In this document: positions 6,384 to 11,650 of the stretch, in pieces
How positions within the stretch are numbered: position 1 is the first letter of the stretch
Layout: each line of letters opens with the position of its first letter
Origin: DTU018 sp003444615
GTDB taxonomy: Bacteria; Bacillota; Syntrophomonadia; Syntrophomonadales; Syntrophomonadaceae
Length of the DNA: 11,650 nucleotides
NCBI GenBank assembly: GCA_049656905.1
Contig: JBASMO010000108.1
Coordinates: 1 to 11,650 of the forward strand
Reading direction: 5' to 3'
Made by a program: the position numbers and the translations under genes
Notes under the pieces: model-generated
The model's input: only the letters and a program-made list of their open reading frames with translations
The model's database searches: none
Told to the model about the DNA's origin: nothing

Positions 6384-7559
6384 TTAAGCAGGTTGGTGTC
6401 GACGCAAAAATTTCCCCATTTTTTCTATAGCAGTTTCAATATTAGGTATGCTGGCTGCATAACAGCAGCGCACAAACCCTTCCCCATTACTGCCAAAGGC
6501 ATTGCCGGGTACCACAGCTACCTGTTCTTCTACAAGAAGCTTCTCACAGAATTCCTCGCTGCTCATACCGGAAATCTTAATGGATGGGAAACAATAAAAT
6601 GCCCCTTTGGGTTCAAAGCAATCCAGTCCGATTTCTTGGAATCCTTTAAGTATGATTTTGCGTCGATTATTGTAATCAGATACCATTTTGAGCATCTCCG
6701 TTTTTCCGTTACGTAGCGCTTCGATGGCGGCTTTCTGTCCCATAATAGGTGCGCACATTATGGTATACTGGTGAACTCTGGTCATGGCTGAAATCAGGTC
6801 CTGGTTTCCACACGCATAACCAATTCTCCACCCGGTCATGGCATACGCCTTGGAAAAACCATTCATTACCAGGGTGCGGTCGCGCATACCTGGAAAAGAT
6901 GCTATGGAAACATGTTCTCCCTGGTAGGTAAGTTCACAGTATATCTCATCGGATATTACTAGTAAATCATGTTTGATTATAATATCTACTAAAGCTTGTA
7001 AGTCCTGGGCTCCCATAACACCGCCGGTGGGATTATTTGGATAAGCTAATACCAATACTTTACTGCGAGGACTAATATATTTTTCTAAAATATCAGGCCG
7101 CAAGCGGTACTCGTCCTGATCATAGGTGGGCACCAGCACTGCTTTGCCATAAGCCAGTGTAGCCCCTGGTGCATAGGACACAAAGCTTGGTTCAGGAACC
7201 AACACTTCGTCCCCAGGTTCTACTAGGACCCGCAAAGCCAGATCAACTGCCTCACTTACACCTACAGTAACCAGTATTTCATTGGTCGGCGAATACTCCA
7301 CCCCTATTTTCTTCTTTTGATAAGCAGCGATTTCTTCCCGGAGCTCAGGAAGACCGGCATTGGATGTGTACATGGTGTAGCCTCGCTCCAGGGAATAAAA
7401 ACACTCCTCCCTAATATGCCAGGGAGTAACATAATCCGGTTCCCCTACTCCTAAGGAGATTACGCCTTCCGTCTGGGATACCAGATCAAAAAACTTGCGT
7501 ATTCCCGACGGAGGGACGGACTTCACTACCGAAGATATATATTTACTCATGTCAGTCAC
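6384..7559 (-). CDS. alaT: Class I/II PLP-dependent aminotransferase, AlaT-like
   Basis: Pyridoxal-phosphate aminotransferase of fold type I, probably interconverting alanine/pyruvate with glutamate/2-oxoglutarate. The 391-residue length is normal. The N-terminal SGIRKFFDL and ISLGVGEPDYVTPW are typical of the YugH/AlaT and PatA group. PLP-site residues are visible: YPNNPTGG (173-180), Asp204 in SDEIY, the Schiff-base Lys237 in NGFSKAYAMTGWRIGY (phosphate-binding Arg245), and the substrate-carboxylate Arg364 in GFVRCCYA. The start is GTG at 7559, overlapping the stop of the Lrp-type gene by four bases (GTGA); an ATG three codons later is an alternative. A weak GGTGG precedes, so translation is probably coupled. 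It lies in an operon under a T-box read as alanine-specific, which supports the alanine assignment; aspartate or aromatic transaminase remains possible. Confidence 0.88.
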   Translation of the reverse strand: MTDMSKYISSVVKSVPPSGIRKFFDLVSQTEGVISLGVGEPDYVTPWHIREECFYSLERGYTMYTSNAGLPELREEIAAYQKKKIGVEYSPTNEILVTVGVSEAVDLALRVLVEPGDEVLVPEPSFVSYAPGATLAYGKAVLVPTYDQDEYRLRPDILEKYISPRSKVLVLAYPNNPTGGVMGAQDLQALVDIIIKHDLLVISDEIYCELTYQGEHVSIASFPGMRDRTLVMNGFSKAYAMTGWRIGYACGNQDLISAMTRVHQYTIMCAPIMGQKAAIEALRNGKTEMLKMVSDYNNRRKIILKGFQEIGLDCFEPKGAFYCFPSIKISGMSSEEFCEKLLVEEQVAVVPGNAFGSNGEGFVRCCYAASIPNIETAIEKMGKFLRRHQPA

Positions 7560-8044
7560 GGACTAACCACCAGCCTTTTATCCTGTTGCGGTTCCTCAAA
7601 AATAAAGTTGTCCTGCTTGTAACGCTTTAATACAAAGTGGGTAACGGTACTCTGTACTTGATCGATGGTGGAAAGTTTATGGGAAACAAACCAGGCAATA
7701 TCTTTCATGGTTTCTCCTTCAACTATTACTGACAGGTCATAGGTTCCACTCATTAGATAAACACACCGCACTTCTGGAAAACGGCCAATTCTTTCTGCGG
7801 TACGATTGAAACCTACTTCTCTTTCAGGAATTAATTTCACATCAATCATAGCGGTTACGCCGTCTTCTCCTGCTTTATCCCAATTAATAATAGTATTGTA
7901 GCCCAGTATAACCTTATCCTTTTCTAATTTGGCAATGATGTCGGCTATACGGCTCTCCTCTTCGTCTAATATAGTTGCTATGGTCTTAATGCTCATCTTG
8001 GCATCGTTTTCGATAAGTTTTAACACTCTTTTAGCAAGCTCCAT
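7556..8044 (-). CDS. alaR: Lrp/AsnC-family transcriptional regulator, AlaR-like
   Basis: Amino-acid-responsive DNA-binding protein of the Lrp/AsnC family. The 162-residue product has an N-terminal winged helix-turn-helix (about 1-50, LAKRVLKLIENDAK then KLEKDKVILGYN) and a RAM/AsnC ligand-binding domain (about 62-140) with the conserved SGTYDLSVIVEG (99-110) turn. The ATG at 8044 is preferred to the in-frame ATG at 8050, because GGAGG lies 6 bases before the former and directly abuts the latter. Its gene overlaps the aminotransferase by four bases, an arrangement like B. subtilis alaR-alaT. It is first in the T-box-controlled operon and may also bind its own promoter region; that is inference from the family. 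The ligand is probably alanine, but not proven by sequence. Confidence 0.9.
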   Translation of the reverse strand: MELAKRVLKLIENDAKMSIKTIATILDEEESRIADIIAKLEKDKVILGYNTIINWDKAGEDGVTAMIDVKLIPEREVGFNRTAERIGRFPEVRCVYLMSGTYDLSVIVEGETMKDIAWFVSHKLSTIDQVQSTVTHFVLKRYKQDNFIFEEPQQDKRLVVSP

Positions 8045-8085
8045 GGCCATCCTCCTTCATTATGATTATGGTTACTCATATAAAC

Positions 8086-8119
8086 AAAAAAACTCATCCC
8101 CTGAAAAGGGACGAGAGTT
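8086..8119 (-). terminator. T-box intrinsic terminator
   Basis: On the minus strand a stem of CTCGTCCC (8115-8108) with GGGGATGAG (8101-8093), loop TTTTCA, is followed by TTTTTTT. This stem is mutually exclusive with the antiterminator that uses the T-box sequence just upstream. It ends about 30 bases before the GGAGG of the Lrp-type gene. Confidence 0.85.
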
Positions 8120-8322
8120 CTCCCGCGGTACCACCCTAATTGGCCATTGCCCTCTTAAACCCGGTAACGGTGGGTACCGTCTGACTTGGTATGGAGACCA
8201 TAGTACATCAGCACTCCCAGGTGGCGTTCATTGTCCTCAGCTACCGGTTTTCAGCTAGCCCGGCTCTCTGCTAGTCTGAGGCACAATTACTCATCTGATC
8301 ATCGCATTGCTTATTCTAGTTT
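8086..8322 (-). promoter_or_regulatory. T-box riboswitch, probably alanine-specific
   Basis: Leader RNA that binds an uncharged tRNA to favour antitermination. Seen on the minus strand: stem I base ATCAG/CTGAT (8299-8295 and 8211-8207), the loop-E element AGTA (8291-8288), the AGAGAGCCGG region (8269-8260) and apical GCTGAAAACCGG (8255-8244). The helix ATTGT/ACAAT is directly followed by GAA, C, then GCC (8225-8223) and A, so the specifier most plausibly reads GCC, alanine. The hallmark AGGGTGGTACCGCGG (8137-8123) contains the TGGT acceptor bulge, which pairs with tRNA ending ACCA. The terminator is a GC-rich stem (8117-8093) followed by seven Ts (8092-8086). It sits before the Lrp-aminotransferase operon, which fits control by alanine starvation. 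Specifier frame is an inference; neighbouring triplets would read threonine, arginine or proline. Confidence 0.95.
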
Positions 8323-8328
8323 TAATAT

Positions 8329-8357
8329 ATCCTAGCATTGAGATGATAAGGCGTCAA
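8329..8357 (-). promoter_or_regulatory. SigA promoter of the T-box operon
   Basis: On the minus strand TTGACG (8357-8352, five of six consensus bases) and TAGGAT (8334-8329) are separated by 17 bases, with an extended -10 TGC just before the latter. Transcription would begin near 8322, immediately before the T-box stem I. Position, spacing and the downstream leader agree well. Confidence 0.7.
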
Positions 8358-8430
8358 GGCTATTTCCGTATAGAGTTTACTGATTGTCGCCAGTATTCGG
8401 CACCTAAGGTAAACTTTTTCTGAACTATTC

Positions 8431-8721
8431 TTGGCTAGCGTGCATATTATTACTCTAGACTTTCATCCGGAGGTGTTAAAAATAAATACATCATTTTGGC
8501 TAACACTTGAAGAGAAGAAAATAGCTGAACAGGTAGATAGGTATTTTATATCCAACCGGATGACCTTCCAAGAAAAGCTTTTCCATGCTTTGCTTATCGC
8601 CCAACATGATTTGGAAGCCCAGCACTTTTGCACCGAGGATGAGCGCCAGCGCCTTATACGTTATATAAGGGTTTTAGATAGTATGTTATCCAGAATGCAA
8701 GGTTTAGAAAAACAGGCTTAA
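8431..8721 (+). CDS. Small plus-strand protein of unknown function
   Basis: A 96-residue product that I cannot assign. It is predicted helical, with a charged middle (EEKKIAEQVDRYF) and a C-terminal helix RLIRYIRVLDSMLSRM; there is no signal peptide, membrane segment or cysteine motif. The start is uncertain: the frame opens with TTG at 8431 or GTG at 8440, and neither has a good ribosome binding site, while GGAGGTG near 8469 has no in-frame start nearby. It is the only plus-strand gene and is transcribed away from the T-box operon; its stop overlaps that of the converging phosphatase-like gene by a TTAA. No clear promoter is seen in the 100 bases before it. Composition is ordinary and protein-like, which is the main support. 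Confidence 0.5.
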   Translation: MASVHIITLDFHPEVLKINTSFWLTLEEKKIAEQVDRYFISNRMTFQEKLFHALLIAQHDLEAQHFCTEDERQRLIRYIRVLDSMLSRMQGLEKQA

Positions 8722-9881
8722 CGGAACAAAAGATATTTTTTGCGTAACCATCTATACTCTACCAGATATCCTATGGCCATCAGCAAAAATAGCAATCCTG
8801 CTATCCTGCGCTGCCATTTAATTTTATTTTCAAGACTGATGATGGTATCCTCCCTCTGCCCGGCATACTGAAATATATTCTCTCGTTCTTCCCGTACTGA
8901 TATCAACTGTTTAATGGTTTGATATAACTCATCCTGGGACTGAAAATACTTATTCCAGATGATAATTCGCTCCTTCTTTAAGGCGTTGATCCAGGTGTTG
9001 AGAACAGTTATCTGATTACGAGGTTCAACAGCTAACGCTTCATAAAGAGGGATTCCCCGAACGTTAAACTGGCTTTTTAGACCCATTAAATAGGATAAGG
9101 TGGGAAAAACATCGATTAACATAGTGTCTTTCATTTCTACGCCGGTTCTACAGCGGGGGCCATGTATGATTAGAGGTGAAAAGTGACTGGAAGATGAACT
9201 GCGAGCTGAAGTTATTACTATGAGGGTTTGGTTTAATTCATCCCGTTTTCGTAAATTATCTAGCAGTTCTCCAATATATTGATCTACCTTAGTGATTGAC
9301 TGGTAATAGGCCTTCTGGTCAAGTGATAGCAAGGCTTCCAGGCAATCATTTGTATAAATATAAGTAAAATAGGGGTGTTCAGCATTATATTTTTCTATAG
9401 CCATCTGGAATGCCTGACGGTCATTCTGGTGAGCATCAATTTTAATATAATCACCTGGGGCCAGTTTTTCTAATTTTCCTCCTGAAGCATCAACCATTAA
9501 TACTTTCTTATTGGAATTTTGGAGCAGCGCTAACAGAGATTCGACTTCCAAGCTGTCATCAGCACTAATAAACTTGTGTTCCTCCGGAAAGCTGCCGGTA
9601 ATAAGGGAGGCTTCTGAAGCCTCAGTGGAATTGGCTATAAAGGCCACACTTTTTTCATCTATGGCTCCTTCATTTCCCAAGAAATTCATATTAGGTGTAT
9701 AAGAACTAATAAAACCTTCGTAATTTAGGCCATCTACACTGATTAAGAAAACTTGTTGAATAGATTGACTTGATGAGGTGCCATTTGATTGTGTGGACAA
9801 TGTTTCCGCAGCTGCTGGTTTAATCAATATATAAATAAAAAGCGCCACTATTAACCACAAATAAATTGGTCGACATGACAT
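8718..9881 (-). CDS. Secreted, membrane-anchored alkaline-phosphatase-superfamily protein with degenerate active site
   Basis: Resembles type I phosphodiesterase/nucleotide pyrophosphatase enzymes, which hydrolyse phosphate esters with two zinc ions. The 387-residue protein has an N-terminal signal peptide (hydrophobic 7-20, likely cleavage after AAA at 23-25), an extracellular domain, a charged helical stretch (about 313-357) and one C-terminal membrane segment (360-374) with a short Arg/Lys-rich cytoplasmic tail. Family features kept are Asp50 (LISVDGLNY), Thr87 as the expected nucleophile (NSTEASEASLITGSFPEEH), Asp179 and His233 before SPLIIHGP. The usual SDHG pair is replaced by SARS (225-228), and the His normally four residues after Asp179 is absent, so half the metal ligands are missing. 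It may be inactive or bind rather than cleave its ligand. GGGGAG precedes the ATG by 5-6 bases. Substrate unknown. Confidence 0.75.
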   Translation of the reverse strand: MSCRPIYLWLIVALFIYILIKPAAAETLSTQSNGTSSSQSIQQVFLISVDGLNYEGFISSYTPNMNFLGNEGAIDEKSVAFIANSTEASEASLITGSFPEEHKFISADDSLEVESLLALLQNSNKKVLMVDASGGKLEKLAPGDYIKIDAHQNDRQAFQMAIEKYNAEHPYFTYIYTNDCLEALLSLDQKAYYQSITKVDQYIGELLDNLRKRDELNQTLIVITSARSSSSSHFSPLIIHGPRCRTGVEMKDTMLIDVFPTLSYLMGLKSQFNVRGIPLYEALAVEPRNQITVLNTWINALKKERIIIWNKYFQSQDELYQTIKQLISVREERENIFQYAGQREDTIISLENKIKWQRRIAGLLFLLMAIGYLVEYRWLRKKYLLFR

Positions 9882-9906
9882 GTATTCTCCCCCCTTTTCA
9901 CTTCTT

Positions 9907-9935
9907 TAAATATATATATTGGGGGATATTGTCAC
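9907..9935 (-). promoter_or_regulatory. Possible promoter of the phosphatase-like gene
   Basis: In the short gap after the UbiB-like gene, GTGACA (9935-9930, five of six bases of the -35 consensus) is followed after 17 bases by TATTTA (9912-9907), a weak -10 within an AT-repeat. It would let the phosphatase-like gene be read separately, although read-through from the kinase gene is also possible as no terminator is visible. Confidence 0.3.
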
Positions 9936-9946
9936 TTATACCTTGG

Positions 9947-11614
9947 CTAATAGCGGCCGCTGCGGATAATTGAATAGACTAGGAAAAGGCCCAGAATCAA
10001 AGCGGTTATAAAGCCAAGCTCCACTAAAGGAATTCTGCCCAGGATATTACTGGAACTGTTTTCCACCACCAATGAAGACCCAATTATGATACTGGCCAAT
10101 ATAATCGCTAAGGAGAGTCGATTAGAGAGAATATCAATTCTAGAAGCCAGTCGGCGCAGATTAGCATGTTCCATCCTTATTTTTAATTCCCCATTGGCTA
10201 ACATAGCCATAATTTTGTCCAAATGGCGAGGGTAGGAACGGGCTAATTCGGCATAGTCCCAAAACACATTGGTGAGTACCTTTACAATCTGATCAGGAGA
10301 CATTTTTCGGGCCAGAACTTTGCGACCATAAGGTTCCGCTAAGTCTACCAGGCTGATTTGTGGGTCCAATTGGGTAACAATTGATTCCACGGTCATAAGC
10401 ATTTTACTCAGCAGAGATAATTCAGCGGGCAAACGCATTTTGTATTTAACAGAGAGATTAATTAACTCGGTCGATGCTTCAACTACATTAATCTGTGACA
10501 GGGGCATGCCATAGTATTTCTGCTGCAGTTGGTTTACATCACTGCGCAGATCATCGCGGTTGATAGGTTTTTCAGTAATGCCAATATCTAAAATGGCTTT
10601 GGTGACTGCGTCTGTGTCATACCGCATCATACCTATTAATAGTTCTACATATTTCTCCCGTGCCTGATACTCAACCACTCCTACCTGTCCAAAATCGTAG
10701 AATACGATTATTTCTCCTTCTGCTACAGCAATGTTACCGGGATGAGGATCAGCATGAAACAACCGGTTCTCATAAACCTGCCGAAAAAGTGCGTCGATCA
10801 GGCGCGAGGCTATAAGCTTGGGATCATAGTTGGCCTTTTTTAATTCCTCCAGATCTGATATCTTAATGCCACCTACATATTCCATGACTAAAACCCGCTT
10901 AGTCGAATACTGCCAATGAATTCTGGGAATGCGAACGGTAGGATCCTCCCGGTACAGCCGAAAAAAATTATCAGCATTGCGAGCTTCTTTATGAAAATCC
11001 AACTCATTAATTATAGCTTTACTGAGTTCAGCTACTATTTCGCTGACCTTGTATAATCGACCCCAACGGGTGCGTTTTTCCAATAGCTTAGCCAGCTCCA
11101 TCATAATTTCCAAGTCAGTTTTCACTTGCTCTTCGATATTAGGTCGCTGAATCTTGACCACCACGTGCTCACCAGTTTTCAAATACGCCTCATGTACTTG
11201 TCCCATGGATGCCGCTGCTATCGGCTCTGGTTCAAAACTGGCAAACAAATCATCGATTATCAGACCCTCTTCCCGGCACAGCTCTACCACCTGTTCATAT
11301 GGAAAGGGCGGCACTGCGTCCTGTAATTTTTCAAACTCTGCAACATAGGGTTCCGTCAACAAATCAGGCCTTACGCTAAGCAACTGCCCTAATTTAACAA
11401 AAGCAGGACCCAATTCCTCAAAGGCTTCTCGTAAATGTCGTGCAACATATGGGGACCGTAAATTTACCTGCTGTTTGGTTTTAATTTGGCGATGATTAAG
11501 CTTAATTAAGGTAAAGCGATCAAATACGAAACCAAAACCATGTTTGATCAGGACATTGGCTACCTCACGATAACGCGGCAGATGGCTGACTTTGCTAAAC
11601 CTTTTACCAAACAT
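9947..11614 (-). CDS. UbiB/AarF/ABC1-family atypical kinase
   Basis: Membrane-bound protein-kinase-like ATPase of the UbiB/ABC1/ADCK family, linked in other organisms to isoprenoid-quinone synthesis or lipid homeostasis. The 555-residue protein shows the family signatures in order: KxGQ motif as FVKLGQLLSVRPDLL (72-86; Lys74, Gln77), the Ala-rich nucleotide loop AAASMGQVH (133-141) in place of a glycine-rich loop, Lys154 in VVVKIQRP, HADPHPGN (287-294) with Asp289, and DFG (307-309). Two hydrophobic segments at the C-terminus (about 501-517 and 533-549) anchor it in the membrane. Length and motif set match typical bacterial members. GGAGG lies 7 bases before the ATG at 11614. It is followed closely by the phosphatase-like gene. 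An anaerobe may lack ubiquinone, so a role with menaquinone or membrane lipids is possible but not shown. Confidence 0.94.
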   Translation of the reverse strand: MFGKRFSKVSHLPRYREVANVLIKHGFGFVFDRFTLIKLNHRQIKTKQQVNLRSPYVARHLREAFEELGPAFVKLGQLLSVRPDLLTEPYVAEFEKLQDAVPPFPYEQVVELCREEGLIIDDLFASFEPEPIAAASMGQVHEAYLKTGEHVVVKIQRPNIEEQVKTDLEIMMELAKLLEKRTRWGRLYKVSEIVAELSKAIINELDFHKEARNADNFFRLYREDPTVRIPRIHWQYSTKRVLVMEYVGGIKISDLEELKKANYDPKLIASRLIDALFRQVYENRLFHADPHPGNIAVAEGEIIVFYDFGQVGVVEYQAREKYVELLIGMMRYDTDAVTKAILDIGITEKPINRDDLRSDVNQLQQKYYGMPLSQINVVEASTELINLSVKYKMRLPAELSLLSKMLMTVESIVTQLDPQISLVDLAEPYGRKVLARKMSPDQIVKVLTNVFWDYAELARSYPRHLDKIMAMLANGELKIRMEHANLRRLASRIDILSNRLSLAIILASIIIGSSLVVENSSSNILGRIPLVELGFITALILGLFLVYSIIRSGRY

Positions 11615-11650
11615 TCGGTTTCCTCCGCCAATAAAAATACTGCCATGCTA

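Noticed and set aside
7929..8258. 109-codon plus-strand open frame over the T-box leader
   Set aside because: It runs antisense through the regulator start and the structured T-box RNA and has no ribosome binding site; the conserved T-box elements explain the region.
8788..8803. Small inverted repeat ATAGCA/TGCTAT near the convergent stops
   Set aside because: Six base pairs without a U-rich tail, inside a coding region; not enough for a terminator.

Overview
This window looks like chromosomal DNA from a moderately AT-rich, probably anaerobic member of the Firmicutes (Clostridia; a Syntrophomonas- or Peptococcaceae-like source is a guess). The evidence is strong GGAGG ribosome binding sites, a canonical T-box leader, a DnaD-domain protein, and intrinsic terminators. 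Almost every gene is on the minus strand, so the functional order runs from the right edge to the left. No tRNA, rRNA, CRISPR array or intact insertion sequence is visible.

Right part (about 8430-11614): a membrane-anchored UbiB/AarF/ABC1-family atypical kinase is followed on the minus strand by a secreted, C-terminally anchored alkaline-phosphatase-superfamily protein with a partly degraded metal site. The latter converges on a small plus-strand gene of unknown function, and their stop codons overlap.

Middle part (about 5770-8357): a SigA-type promoter drives a T-box riboswitch whose specifier reads most plausibly as GCC (alanine). It controls an overlapping gene pair, an Lrp/AsnC regulator and a class I aminotransferase that resemble AlaR/AlaT. 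The pair ends at a hairpin that pairs exactly with the ribosome binding site of the next gene, a 158-residue protein of unknown function. That gene is closely followed by a beta-CASP metallo-beta-lactamase.

Left part (1-3964): a probable promoter precedes a two-domain DnaD-like replication protein. An intrinsic terminator then stands just before a divergent DnaB-type helicase, which is translationally coupled to a 119-residue acidic protein and then to spermidine synthase (speE). The DnaD-like/DnaB-like/small-protein set looks like an accessory primosome and is the most unusual grouping here. An unidentified reading frame runs off the left edge, with weak resemblance to a transposase fragment.
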